A stretch of 64,000 bases of DNA from Lachnospiraceae bacterium (GCA_017470935.1 JAFUXG010000014.1:1-64000), one strand, 5' to 3'. Counted from the first letter of the stretch, positions 7,931-17,038 are shown. The notes: a model not told the origin generated them from the sequence alone. Numbers and translations: made by a program.

Positions 7931-9349
7931 ATGGCAATAGATAAGGAGCTGGCCGCAGCAGTTAAGCAGGTGTTAGCAGGAGAGGAGCAGGGTTTTAATT
8001 ACATTTACAACGAGACATACAGCTATGTATTTTCAAGATGCAGAATGATCATGAAAAATGATGATGACGCGTCAGAGCTTTTGCAGGAGACCTATATAGC
8101 TGCTTACAAATCCCTGGACAAGCTTTCGGATGTGAACAGCATTTTTTCATGGCTTGGCTCAATCGCATACAATCAGGGAATGAAAATGTTCCGCAAAAGA
8201 AAGGATGTACTGCTTGATGAGGATGGGGAAGGGTTGTTTGAGGTCCAGGAAAATGCAGACGTCAGCACTATTCCGGGACATGAGATGGAGATCAAGGAGA
8301 TTGCCGGAATAATCAAGGACATAATTGATGATCTGCCGGAGGCTCAAAGAGCAGTGGTCATGGCGTATTACTATGACGAGATGAGTGTAAATGATATAGC
8401 AGCAGCTATGGAGGTATCGGCAGGTACTGTCAAATCAAGGCTCAACTATGCCAGAAAGCATATTGAGGAAGCGGTTAATGCAAAGGAAAAGCAGCTTGGA
8501 ATCAAGCTTCATACACTGGTTGCACCTGTTCTTTGCACGGCTCTCGGACTAAGGCTTTCTGCAGTTGCCATTTCAGAAAACACCGCAAGAAAGCTATATG
8601 TTGGAATTTGTGCAAAATCAGGCATTGCCGCGCTTAGTGCTTTAGAGGCAACCGGTTCAGGTGCGTTATCCTCCGTGGCAGTGGGAGCTTCTTCCTCCGG
8701 AGCAACGGCTTCGGCAGGTGGCAGCGTGTCAGCAGCAACAGGAAGCGCGATCTCCGGAGCAGCAGCCTCGGCAGGAAGCAATGCGGCAGCAGGAGCTATA
8801 GCGGAAGGTGTTTCGGGAGTCACATCCGTAGCCGCAGGCAAGGCAGCGGGAGCAACCCTGGTATCAACCCTTGTTAAGGCAGCGGCAGCAATAGTATTGG
8901 TGGGTGCCGGAACAGCAGGAGTTATATATTATACAACACACAAGGACAACAGATCAGATTCCACAGATAAAATTGAAGCCACAACGGAGGTCATGAATGA
9001 TATATCAGATTCAACAAAGGATAATGTTACAGATGCGGATGATAAGGCGTCAGTATCCTCAGATGACAATAATTCCGGTGATAATGTGACGGATAAGACC
9101 TTAGGAAATGATAATGAGACCGGCTCTAACGGAACAGACAATGCTACCGGCAACACATCAGGCAACGCTGCCGATGGAACAACCGAGAACGCTTCTACGG
9201 AGGATGAATCGGTAGAAAATCCAAATATTGAAGCTGTAGAACAGGAAGGTGCCACCACCCAGGCAACCACCCAGGCTGCAACGCAGCAAAAGACAGAGAA
9301 CAAATCTACCAGGAAACAAGAGGTAGAGTTTGATGATATGGAGTTTTGA
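7931..9349 (+). CDS. ECF sigma factor fused to a membrane anchor and extracytoplasmic tail
   Basis: The 472-aa product starts as an ordinary ECF sigma factor: region 2 at about residues 20-90 (SELLQETYIAAYKSLDKL, FSWLGSIAYNQ) and region 4 at about 135-185 (MSVNDIAAAMEVSAGTVKSR). It then continues through an Ala/Ser/Gly-rich stretch (about 225-310), a membrane helix at about 313-337 (AAAAIVLVGAGTAGVIYY) and a 130-aa Asp/Asn/Thr-rich low-complexity tail. Normal ECF factors stop near 165-180 aa. There is no separate anti-sigma gene next to it, so the anchor may hold the sigma part at the membrane until it is released (inference). The start follows CCGGGAGGAAGAT. Confidence 0.85.
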   Translation: MAIDKELAAAVKQVLAGEEQGFNYIYNETYSYVFSRCRMIMKNDDDASELLQETYIAAYKSLDKLSDVNSIFSWLGSIAYNQGMKMFRKRKDVLLDEDGEGLFEVQENADVSTIPGHEMEIKEIAGIIKDIIDDLPEAQRAVVMAYYYDEMSVNDIAAAMEVSAGTVKSRLNYARKHIEEAVNAKEKQLGIKLHTLVAPVLCTALGLRLSAVAISENTARKLYVGICAKSGIAALSALEATGSGALSSVAVGASSSGATASAGGSVSAATGSAISGAAASAGSNAAAGAIAEGVSGVTSVAAGKAAGATLVSTLVKAAAAIVLVGAGTAGVIYYTTHKDNRSDSTDKIEATTEVMNDISDSTKDNVTDADDKASVSSDDNNSGDNVTDKTLGNDNETGSNGTDNATGNTSGNAADGTTENASTEDESVENPNIEAVEQEGATTQATTQAATQQKTENKSTRKQEVEFDDMEF

Positions 9350-9500
9350 AAAAAGAGAATGAAAAGCAATATGAAAAAAATAAAAAAAATAAAACCAAAT
9401 GAAATCTTACCGGTACTTATATATGTGGAACACAAAATGAAAGGTAAAAAATCAGGTGTGTTCGGCAAGATATGAAAGGCATAAGGAGGAAAGGTACATA

Positions 9501-12041
9501 ATGAGAAAGATATATAACAGAAGGTGTATGTCGGCGGTTTCAGCATTTATAATGGCATTAACAATGGCTGTTGTAACCATGGGAAGCGGCATAACGGCAA
9601 AGGCTGCGGAGACGGGGGTAAGCAGCCCGCGCATTGCGGATGATGGAACGGTGACATGGGATAAGGTGGCATTTGGAAGCTATTATCAGGAGATGAATGA
9701 GCCGGAGCCACAGCAGATCAAATGGAGGATTCTTGCTGTAAATGGAGATGATGCATTACTTCTTGCAGATAAGGCTTTGGATTGTAAGACTTATAATGAG
9801 GAGAACAAAGCTGTTACATGGGAGACCTGTTCTCTTAGAAAATGGCTGAATGGCATCGATGACAGCTATAATTATTCCGCAGATGCAGATGCTTTCATTA
9901 ATACTGCCTTTGATGACAGCGAAAGAGCTGCCATTAATGAGACAGAGGTCATAAATGATGATAATACCGATTATGGTATATCAGGCGGCAATGATACGAG
10001 GGATAAGGTTTTTCTGTTATCTTATGATGAGGCATTGAAGGCAGAATATGGTTTTGAAGAGAGTGCTTCATATAGTAAAACGAGATCTGCGAAAGCGACG
10101 GAATATGCGTGTGTAAAGGGCGCAAGCTACGATAGTGATAATAATACGGATTGGTGGCTGCGTTCACCCGGTATTAGCGGCAACACTGCTAAAGCTGTTC
10201 ATCATAACGGTTTTGTAAGCATCGGGACTGTCGGCATCGACGATTATGGTATCCGTCCGGCTTTGCATATCAAACTGTCTGCGGTTTGTGTAACGGATGC
10301 AGGAACAGTGAACTCGACCGGAGAAACCACACCGGAGGATAATGATAAGCCAAAGAGCAGCTATAAGGCTCCGTCAAAAAGTGGAGATGTCACAACTTGG
10401 GACTGTGTGTATTTTGGGAAATACGCACAGAAGCTGGAATTTGAGAAGAAGCCCATTGAATGGCGGGTGCTTTCAGTAGATGGAGATGATGCATTACTTC
10501 TTGCAGATAAGGCTTTGGATTGTAAGACTTATAATGAGGAGAACAAAGCTGTTACATGGGAGACCTGTTCCCTTAGAAAATGGCTGAATGGTATTGATGA
10601 CAGCTATAATTATTCCACAGATGCAGATGCATTCATCAATATAGCCTTTGATGACAGCGAAAGAACTGTCATAAATGAGACGGAGATACCTAATAACGGC
10701 AATACCGATTATAATGTTGCAGCAAGCAGTGCTACTGCCGATAAGATCTTTCTGCTTTCTCTCGATGAGATCATAAGGGATGATTACGGCTTTGCTGAAG
10801 ACATTATGAAGCGAAGTGTTACAAGGCAGGCAAAGGTGACTGACTACACATATATGAATAACGGAATGGTATCAAAGACATATCCGGAAAATGAGGTATG
10901 GTGGCTGCGTTCACCCGGTGCTAGCTTGAAAACTGCAGCGCATGTGTCTTTTGGAGGCGACGGTGAAAGTGCGGGTGGGTACGTCTATTTCAATTATGGC
11001 GTTCGCCCTGCATTGCATATCAGCCTGTCTAAGGCATTAGAATTAGATTCATTTAAGATTTTAGACCCCGTTTCTATGAGAGAGCAGACAGAGGCAGAAA
11101 GGTGGGCGGCGGCTGCGGCTAAGGTTGACAAGCTGATAGAAGCCATCGGACCGGTAACCTTGGACAGCAAGGATAAGATAGAGGCGGCAAGAGAGGCTTA
11201 TGACGGATTGGCAGATGGCGCAAAGAATAAGGTGACAAAGTATGATGATCTGACTGCTGCGGAGGCGAAGCTCGCAGAGCTCGTAAAGCAGGAAAAGGAT
11301 GACAGTGAGGCAGCAGCAAAGGTAGATAAATTAATATCCGATATTGGCGAGGTGACGCTTAATAGCAGGAATAAGATTGAAGCGGCAAGAGAGGAATACA
11401 ATACACTTACAAGCGGTGCCAAGTCCAAGGTTACCCAATATGATAAGCTGCTGGCGGCAGAGGCAAGGCTTAATGGTCTTCTCAAGCAGGAGAAACAGGA
11501 GAAGGATGACAGTGAGGCGGCAGCAAAGGTAGATGAGCTGATAGGGGCCATTGGGGATGTGACATTAGACAGCAAGGATAAGATAGAAGCGGCAAGGGCA
11601 GCATACAACGCTCTTTCAAGCGGGGCTAAAGCAAAGGTAACTAAGTACGCTGTTGTGCAGGCTGCCGAGACAAAGCTTGCTGAGCTTGAGACGGCTGCAG
11701 CCGAAGAGGCTAAGGAGGAGGCCGCTAATGCCGTGATGGTGAAGACAACACCCGCTATGGCTGCCGTTAAGGCGGAAAAGACCAAGAAGGGCAAGGCATC
11801 CGTTACGATCAAGTGGAAGAAGGTGAAGGGTGCCAATGGATATAAGGTATATAGAAGCACTAAGAAGAATAAGGGATATAAATGTGTTAAGACCATCAAG
11901 AAGGCTGCCACAAAATCATGGAAGGACACAGGTGTTAAGACCGGAAAGACCTATTATTACAAAATGAGAGCCTATAAGAAATCCGGCAAGAAAACCATAT
12001 ACAGCAAATATTCATCGACCAAGAAGATCCGCGTGAAATAA
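9501..12041 (+). CDS. Secreted protein: two DUF6273 domains, three helical repeats, fibronectin-like end
   Basis: The 846-aa protein begins with a signal peptide (MRKIYNRRCMSAVSAFIMAL, ending near AKAAE). Two DUF6273 domains follow (about 45-262 and 300-520), each with WRxL, WETCSLRKWLNG and WWLRSPG. They share a stretch of about 45 almost identical residues, and the DNA there is nearly identical too. Next come three helical repeats of about 70 aa (AAKVDKLI...LDSKDKIEAAREAY) resembling FIVAR-type spacers. The protein ends in a lysine-rich fibronectin type III domain finishing KKIRVK. No wall-anchor motif is present. The start at 9501 is set by AAGGAGGAAAGG; an upstream in-frame ATG at 9456 would spoil the signal peptide. 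Confidence 0.85.
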   Translation: MRKIYNRRCMSAVSAFIMALTMAVVTMGSGITAKAAETGVSSPRIADDGTVTWDKVAFGSYYQEMNEPEPQQIKWRILAVNGDDALLLADKALDCKTYNEENKAVTWETCSLRKWLNGIDDSYNYSADADAFINTAFDDSERAAINETEVINDDNTDYGISGGNDTRDKVFLLSYDEALKAEYGFEESASYSKTRSAKATEYACVKGASYDSDNNTDWWLRSPGISGNTAKAVHHNGFVSIGTVGIDDYGIRPALHIKLSAVCVTDAGTVNSTGETTPEDNDKPKSSYKAPSKSGDVTTWDCVYFGKYAQKLEFEKKPIEWRVLSVDGDDALLLADKALDCKTYNEENKAVTWETCSLRKWLNGIDDSYNYSTDADAFINIAFDDSERTVINETEIPNNGNTDYNVAASSATADKIFLLSLDEIIRDDYGFAEDIMKRSVTRQAKVTDYTYMNNGMVSKTYPENEVWWLRSPGASLKTAAHVSFGGDGESAGGYVYFNYGVRPALHISLSKALELDSFKILDPVSMREQTEAERWAAAAAKVDKLIEAIGPVTLDSKDKIEAAREAYDGLADGAKNKVTKYDDLTAAEAKLAELVKQEKDDSEAAAKVDKLISDIGEVTLNSRNKIEAAREEYNTLTSGAKSKVTQYDKLLAAEARLNGLLKQEKQEKDDSEAAAKVDELIGAIGDVTLDSKDKIEAARAAYNALSSGAKAKVTKYAVVQAAETKLAELETAAAEEAKEEAANAVMVKTTPAMAAVKAEKTKKGKASVTIKWKKVKGANGYKVYRSTKKNKGYKCVKTIKKAATKSWKDTGVKTGKTYYYKMRAYKKSGKKTIYSKYSSTKKIRVK

Positions 12042-12072
12042 CAGCATAGCAGAATTAAGGTGATGTTATAAT

Positions 12073-12234
12073 TTGGAAAAGGAGTATATATATAACGACA
12101 AAGAATTTGACAAGGAATTAGAGCAGCTCATACGCCTTTCTATCATGCAGATGGTGGAGAAGGAACAAGAAGAGATCAGACCTGATGAATCAACATTTAG
12201 AAGGATCAAGGAGCTGACGATTGAAGGCAGATAG
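12073..12234 (+). CDS. Small charged protein, 53 aa
   Basis: An open frame starts with TTG at 12073, preceded by AAGGTGAT at about 12059-12066, and encodes 53 mostly helical, charged residues (EKEYIYNDKEFDKELEQLIR through FRRIKELTIEGR). I do not recognise it. It follows the surface protein by 31 bp and is closed by the hairpin at 12251-12284. The TTG start and short length keep confidence moderate. Confidence 0.5.
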   Translation: MEKEYIYNDKEFDKELEQLIRLSIMQMVEKEQEEIRPDESTFRRIKELTIEGR

Positions 12235-12250
12235 AATTATTGTATGAAGG

Positions 12251-12284
12251 AAAGGGTATGTACCATGTTTGATACATACCCTTT
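12251..12284. terminator. Hairpin between convergent genes
   Basis: A 12-bp perfect stem (12251-12262 with 12273-12284) with a 10-nt loop lies between the small gene and the convergent ATPase gene. There is no long T run, so it may be a weak terminator. Confidence 0.55.
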
Positions 12285-12334
12285 CGTGATTCCACAGCTT
12301 TAATTATGAATCCATGTGGAAATATCCATACTAT

Positions 12335-13684
12335 TTATAACAAACCTGCCATATACGCAGGAATATAAGTAATTCCATCTTCAAATTTAAGATCCTTGGT
12401 ATAAATGATATAACGTTCCTGAAGCTTGATCGGATACTTTTCTTTGAAATAATCAAATGATTTGTGTGTGGCATATCCTGATGATTTAACTTCTATCGGA
12501 CATACCTTTTTATTCTTTACCAACAAGAAATCTATCTCATATTTCTTTTCGTTTTCTGCATCCTTAGGAGTATATTTATATTCATGAAAATACAACGCAT
12601 TGCCACTTGTTTTAAGCATCTGTGCAACTACATTTTCAAAGATCATACCAAGATTTGAACCTAATTTATCATAGATAAGAGCTCTGTAAATATCTTCGGT
12701 CTCGTCACCCTCTCTGATCATTTGAGAAACAAGTAATCCCGTATCTCCCATATAGAGTTTGAAATTACTCCTGTCTGCGTATAGTTCCATAAGAACATCC
12801 GGCATGGTAACATTTGCACATAGATTACCTATCATTGATTCTGCAACAAATTCAACGGATTCAACATAATTAACATATCTTGCATTTGCATTTATTTCAG
12901 AAAATGTAAAATGCATATTATGGTCTGATAGCTGTTTTGGAATGGTCTTAAAAATAAGAGAGGCTTTTTCTTTTTCGTTATCATCGTACTTTTTGAGGTC
13001 ATCTTCATACAGAGAAAGAATACCCTGCTTGACACGGTCTATTGATGAAAAGCTATTGCCATTCACATACTCTAATACTGCCTGTGGCATGCCTCCCACA
13101 GCAATATATTCCCTAAACAACTGCAGCGTCTTTCTGTGAATCAAATCTCCTAACGGTTTTCTTTTTTCAAACGCTTCTTTTATTGCAGGCATAGTTACGG
13201 TATTGCCTTTTGCCCACAAAAACTCCTCAAAATCCATAGGGTACATTTTTATCTTTTCTTCTTCGGATGGAATAAGAATGTCTTTGACATTTTTTTTAAT
13301 ACTGATTAAGGATCCGGTCTCAATATAATCATATCTTCCATCAGCAACAAGGTACTTTATTGCCTGTCTTGCAGTGGGGAAAAGCTGAATTTCATCAAAA
13401 ATTATTACAGCCTGTCTTCTGGGTAATTCTTTTCCTTTAATTACAAAGAGATTTCTAAAAAAGGTATCAAGATCTCCCATATTATCCTCAAAATTTTGGC
13501 GGACCTCTTTAGTTTCCAAAGCAAAATCCAGCAAAATATAATCACTGTATTCATTCTCAGCAAATTCCTTTGCTATTGTACTCTTTCCTACACGGCGTGC
13601 TCCTTCGATCAGAACAGCGCTTTTACCATTAGACTCTTTTTTCCACTCAAGAAGTCTGTCATATATTTTTCTTTTTAGATTCAT
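12335..13684 (-). CDS. AAA ATPase with DUF4143-type C-terminal domain
   Basis: The 449-aa protein has Walker A GARRVGKS at residues 28-35, Walker B AVIIFDEIQLF, and a C-terminal DUF4143-type domain with the nuclease-like signature PIEVKSSGYATHKS. These AAA_14/DUF4143 proteins are common in gut Firmicutes and have no assigned function. I start it at 13684 because AGAGGTGAT lies just ahead of that ATG; the GTG at 13696 that would add four residues overlaps this site. Upstream are four 33-bp direct repeats (13741-13872), probably control sites. Confidence 0.88.
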   Translation of the reverse strand: MNLKRKIYDRLLEWKKESNGKSAVLIEGARRVGKSTIAKEFAENEYSDYILLDFALETKEVRQNFEDNMGDLDTFFRNLFVIKGKELPRRQAVIIFDEIQLFPTARQAIKYLVADGRYDYIETGSLISIKKNVKDILIPSEEEKIKMYPMDFEEFLWAKGNTVTMPAIKEAFEKRKPLGDLIHRKTLQLFREYIAVGGMPQAVLEYVNGNSFSSIDRVKQGILSLYEDDLKKYDDNEKEKASLIFKTIPKQLSDHNMHFTFSEINANARYVNYVESVEFVAESMIGNLCANVTMPDVLMELYADRSNFKLYMGDTGLLVSQMIREGDETEDIYRALIYDKLGSNLGMIFENVVAQMLKTSGNALYFHEYKYTPKDAENEKKYEIDFLLVKNKKVCPIEVKSSGYATHKSFDYFKEKYPIKLQERYIIYTKDLKFEDGITYIPAYMAGLL

Positions 13685-13740
13685 TAAACTGATCACCTCT
13701 CTAATAGTATGTCTCCGTATATAGAGAATAAACCATTTTC

Positions 13741-13872
13741 ACGAAAATAGCAAATGTTTTATTGTATTTTTTAACGAAATGAAGAAAAGTTAATGACTGA
13801 TTTTTAACGAAATAAAGAAATGTTTGTTTCCTTTTTTTAACGAATTTAGGAAATGTTTGTTATTTGAAAAAA
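13741..13872. repeat. Four direct repeats at exact 33-bp spacing
   Basis: ACGA boxes begin at 13741, 13774, 13807 and 13840, each followed by an A-rich block and mostly by AAATGTTT or a close variant. The copies differ in detail but keep an exact 33-bp period, close to three helical turns. They lie in the leader region of the ATPase gene (minus strand) and about 100 bp before the hydrolase gene at 13971. They may be repeated binding sites for a regulator. Confidence 0.7.
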
Positions 13873-13970
13873 GATTTGATATAGGGTAAAATAATGCGAG
13901 ACAGCTTTTAAGTAGAAATGATAGAAGGTATTGAAAAGACTATTTATGGATAGGATGAGATGATGATATT

Positions 13971-14873
13971 ATGAAGAATCATTTAGGAATAGTACGCTTG
14001 CTTTTGATAATAGCCATATCTGCCAGTTGTGTGACCGGTTGTAAGGTTTATGTACATGCAGCCCAGACAACACAGGCTGCAACGGAAAACACGGAACAGG
14101 CGACAGAGGCAGTTACACAAGACACTAATGAGACAGAAGAACTCAAATCCCCTGAAACCGGGAAGGCTGGTCTTAGTGACCTTAAGAAGAAGCTTAAGAA
14201 GGAGCTTAAGGGAAAGTCAGGGCAGTGGTCGGTGTATGTGAAGAATCTGGATACTAATGAATACCTGCTTATTAACAACAAGAAGCTTCCTTCCGCAAGT
14301 CTTATCAAGCTGTATGTTATGATGGCAGCTTATGAGGAGGCGAAAGGTGGAGAAGCTGTTAAGGAGAATAGTTCATTTAAGAGCCTTATGAAGAAAATGA
14401 TAACGGTAAGCGATAACGAATCGGCTAATGTGCTTGCGAAGAGGCTTACAGGAAAGGGAACATTTAAGGCAGGAATTAAAGTGATCAACAAGTACTGTAA
14501 GACCAACGGATATACAAAGACCAGGTTCCTTGTGGAGATGGGCAAGAGTTCACCGAAGAATGTAACAAGTGCAAGGGACTGTGGCTGGGCTCTTGAGCGG
14601 ATGTATAGGGGAACAGCCGTAAGCCCTAAGAGCTCAAAGAAGATGATAAAGCTTCTTAAGGCCCAGACAAGGAGAAGCAAGCTTCCTGCGGGAGTTCCAA
14701 AGGGAGTGACCATAGCCAACAAGACCGGGGAGACAAGCTTTGCGGAGAATGATGCTGCCATCGTTTATTCTGATGGTGCAGACTATGTTATAGTCGTGAT
14801 GTCCAAGAACGGTAAGGGAGCTGTTGAGGAAATCCGAAAGATATCACAGATTGTGTATAAGTATTTTAATTGA
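13971..14873 (+). CDS. Lipoprotein serine hydrolase, class A beta-lactamase fold
   Basis: This 300-aa protein has a lipoprotein signal (VTGC, Cys24), a Thr/Gln/Glu-rich spacer to about residue 60, and a penicillin-recognising domain with S110-LIK113 (SxxK), S147-D-N149 (SDN) and K251-TG253 (KTG). The set is complete. I see no ExxN motif for the deacylating glutamate of true class A beta-lactamases, so a wall-peptide hydrolase or transferase role is as likely as drug resistance. Lys-rich segments flank the domain. A paralog with a transmembrane anchor lies at 40841-41995. The ribosome binding site is weak (GGATGAGATGATGATATT). Confidence 0.85.
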   Translation: MKNHLGIVRLLLIIAISASCVTGCKVYVHAAQTTQAATENTEQATEAVTQDTNETEELKSPETGKAGLSDLKKKLKKELKGKSGQWSVYVKNLDTNEYLLINNKKLPSASLIKLYVMMAAYEEAKGGEAVKENSSFKSLMKKMITVSDNESANVLAKRLTGKGTFKAGIKVINKYCKTNGYTKTRFLVEMGKSSPKNVTSARDCGWALERMYRGTAVSPKSSKKMIKLLKAQTRRSKLPAGVPKGVTIANKTGETSFAENDAAIVYSDGADYVIVVMSKNGKGAVEEIRKISQIVYKYFN

Positions 14874-14893
14874 TGCAATACAGTGAATTATAC

Positions 14894-14937
14894 ATGACGT
14901 AAGAAATGGCAGCGGGTGCTGCCATTTCTTACGTCAT
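14894..14937. terminator. Bidirectional terminator
   Basis: A 20-bp perfect stem (14894-14913 with 14918-14937) with a 4-nt loop lies between the hydrolase gene and the convergent toxin gene; its right arm covers the toxin stop codon. Confidence 0.8.
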
Positions 14938-15275
14938 AATATGTTGTTGTCTATATGGTAATAATTATGTTTATTAATGATGCGCTGCCAATTACGTTTT
15001 TGATGTAAGACCCTCAATACAGTAATTGTATCATCATCAAAAATGTAAAAAACATTGTATATATCATACGGCAACAGATATATATTATAATTGCGATAAT
15101 TTATATGTGTATCTTTGAATCCGTGTGGAAATATTGATATTGAGCTGATAGCTTCATAAAAAACATTATATACATTAATGGAGTAATCTAAACTATAGGT
15201 ACTCCTAAAAATATAACTTGAAAAATCAAACAAATCATCAAGAGCTTCGTCGGCCAACTGGATATTGTTCAGCAT
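14934..15275 (-). CDS. RelE/ParE-type toxin
   Basis: The product of about 113 aa matches the RelE/ParE fold: a first helix pair (LADEALDDLFDFSSYIF), the PHGFKD turn, and the late strand VLRVLHQKRNWQRII that carries the family's characteristic VLHxxxxW pattern. ParE-type members poison gyrase and RelE-type members cut mRNA; the sequence alone does not decide which. ATGs at 15275 and 15281 are both possible. The start lies inside the upstream antitoxin gene (overlap of about 38-44 bp), so the two are translationally coupled. Confidence 0.8.
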   Translation of the reverse strand: MLNNIQLADEALDDLFDFSSYIFRSTYSLDYSINVYNVFYEAISSISIFPHGFKDTHINYRNYNIYLLPYDIYNVFYIFDDDTITVLRVLHQKRNWQRIINKHNYYHIDNNIL

Positions 15276-15408
15276 AATCATGTAATCGCTGTCGGAGGAT
15301 TACCATAGCTTCATCTAATGGCGTAACTCTGCCAGCCTCATAATCATCAATACCCTTGTCGAGTTCCCGTAATAGTTCATCATCAATATGTATAGTTGAA
15401 GTATCCAT
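15238..15408 (-). CDS. RelB/ParD-like antitoxin, 56 aa
   Basis: A short frame on the minus strand encodes 56 aa beginning MDTSTIHIDDELLRELDKG and containing DDYEAGRVTPLDEAM, a segment typical of antitoxins paired with ParE toxins. GGAGGTAATACA directly precedes the ATG at 15408. It overlaps the toxin start. The N-terminal strand-helix could be a ribbon-helix-helix DNA-binding part, and the C-terminal helix would bind the toxin. It is short enough to be missed by length filters. Confidence 0.8.
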   Translation of the reverse strand: MDTSTIHIDDELLRELDKGIDDYEAGRVTPLDEAMVILRQRLHDYAEQYPVGRRSS

Positions 15409-15807
15409 TGTATTACCTCCTGATCATAGTTCCACATCTTTGTTCCGACTGTTGCGGTCATCTTCACAAAGCTGCTGTTATCAGCGTCCTCCTTTCCCAA
15501 GTAGTTAGTGAAATCAACTGCTTTTGGGAAAAAAGTAATGGAATTGTAATGTATTATTATAGAGAATAAATGTGTAGCTAAAGTTTACATCAATGGTCGT
15601 GAAAAGTCAATTAGAATATTAGTTTAATGGTGGCTATTTGGTTGGCAGTATTTGTTTAACAAATAAATATTGTTGCCCGACAAAAATATATTTGTTATTA
15701 TTAAGTTATAAGGATTAATAAAGATATTTACATTAAAAAGATATTAATAGGTATTTTAATAGCAGAAACTTAGTAATAGTAGACAAAAGAGAAAGGATTT
15801 GCATAAT
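15409..15807. other. AT-rich intergenic region
   Basis: About 400 bp between the divergent antitoxin and amidase genes. The first 90 bp can be read as a short leader frame on the minus strand without support. The rest is AT-rich and must hold promoters for both genes, but I see no clear element, RNA gene or repeat. Confidence 0.5.
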
Positions 15808-16932
15808 ATGACAATTGTGAAAGAAGGTAAACAGAAAAAAATCGAGCACTTGAAAGAACTAATTCAGCTGGCACTTGCTGTAGTATGCCTGCTTGCTTTA
15901 TGCAGCATAAGCTTCAAAGCTAATGCAGCGGGAACGGTCGGTGACAGAGCACAAGTCAGCAAATTACAGGCTGGCAGAAGTGTGGCAGCAGATGGAGCCG
16001 GCACAGTAGGTACTGCCGACACCGCCACTATAACAAGAGCGGTGTGGGATGCATTTACTCCGGAGTTTACGGATGTGCCGAAAAGCCTTAAGGCCACAAA
16101 GGATGTTACGATAGAGACTAACGCACCTGCAGGAGTTAAGGTGACCTACAAGGTATCCAAGGACAAGTATGCAGCTGTGGATGACCAGGGCGTGCTTACA
16201 GGAAAGCAGGTGGGTAAGGTTACGGTTACGGGAACATTTACCGCACAGGTTGAGGGCGTAGAGGAGACGAAGACCGCCCGGTTCAGCATTAAGATCACAG
16301 GCAAGAAGAAGGTATATATCGATCCGGGCCATCAGAGCAAGGCAAATGGAGGACAGGAGCCGGTGGGTCCCGGAAGCAGTGTCACCAAGGCTAAGGTTGC
16401 CGGGGGCTGTACCGGCGTATCCACAAAGATTCCGGAGTACAAGTTCGCACTGACTATAGGGAAGAAGCTTAAGAAGGCTCTCCTTGCGCAAGGGTATGAT
16501 GTGGCAATGAGCCGCACCAAGAATGATGTGAATATAAGCAACGTGGAGCGTGCCAAGAAGGGCAACAAGAGTGGCGCGGATATTTGTATAAGAATCCACT
16601 CAGACAGCATCGGAGATTCATCGGTCAGGGGCGTGTCGGTGCTCTATCCATCAACCTCCAATCCCTATCCGGTGAAGAAGCAGGCGAAGAAGAGCAAGAA
16701 GCTTGCCAAGGCGCTTATTAATGAATACTGTAAAGCAACAGGAATCAAGAAGCGTGGAATCGTAGTGCGCAACGATCTTTCCGGGACCAACTGGAGCACA
16801 ATCCCCACAGTTCTTATTGAGTGCGGATTTTTCAGCAATCCCACAGAGGACAAGCTTTTAAATGATCCGGATATGCAGGAGAAGATGGTGGACGGCATGG
16901 TTGCCGGAATTGACAAATATTTCGGATATTGA
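15808..16932 (+). CDS. Exported N-acetylmuramoyl-L-alanine amidase with Ig-like domain
   Basis: The 374-aa protein has a signal peptide (cut near KANAAG), an Ig-like Big_2-type domain at about residues 85-165, and an Amidase_3 domain from 168 to the end. Zinc ligands are H175 (DPGHQ), E210 (KIPEY) and H264 (RIHSDS); the catalytic glutamate is E338 in LIECGFFSN. It should cut the bond between muramic acid and the stem peptide, at the outer face of the cell wall. The ATG at 15808 is correctly spaced from GAAAGGA; the TTG at 15799 sits too close. No clear terminator follows; an inverted-repeat element begins 106 bp downstream. Confidence 0.9.
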   Translation: MTIVKEGKQKKIEHLKELIQLALAVVCLLALCSISFKANAAGTVGDRAQVSKLQAGRSVAADGAGTVGTADTATITRAVWDAFTPEFTDVPKSLKATKDVTIETNAPAGVKVTYKVSKDKYAAVDDQGVLTGKQVGKVTVTGTFTAQVEGVEETKTARFSIKITGKKKVYIDPGHQSKANGGQEPVGPGSSVTKAKVAGGCTGVSTKIPEYKFALTIGKKLKKALLAQGYDVAMSRTKNDVNISNVERAKKGNKSGADICIRIHSDSIGDSSVRGVSVLYPSTSNPYPVKKQAKKSKKLAKALINEYCKATGIKKRGIVVRNDLSGTNWSTIPTVLIECGFFSNPTEDKLLNDPDMQEKMVDGMVAGIDKYFGY

Positions 16933-17038
16933 GAGCGCCCGTAAAAGAAGCAGATTTTTTGATGATCATCTCAAATATGGGTTAGACACACCTCCGTATT
17001 TATGTTATATTATACAGGTGATGGGATGTAATTATACG

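Noticed and set aside
11198-11929. 243-aa minus-strand frame
   Set aside because: Antisense of the helical repeats and lysine-rich end of the DUF6273 protein; no start signal.
13741-13872. CRISPR array
   Set aside because: The 33-bp units have no repeat/spacer division and no cas genes are near; they are degenerate direct repeats.
13971-14873. Antibiotic-resistance beta-lactamase
   Set aside because: The SxxK, SDN and KTG motifs are present but no deacylating glutamate motif is seen, so the resistance label is not supported.
15315-15500. 61-aa minus-strand frame over the antitoxin region
   Set aside because: It is out of frame with the well-supported 56-aa antitoxin, which has the better ribosome binding site and family match.
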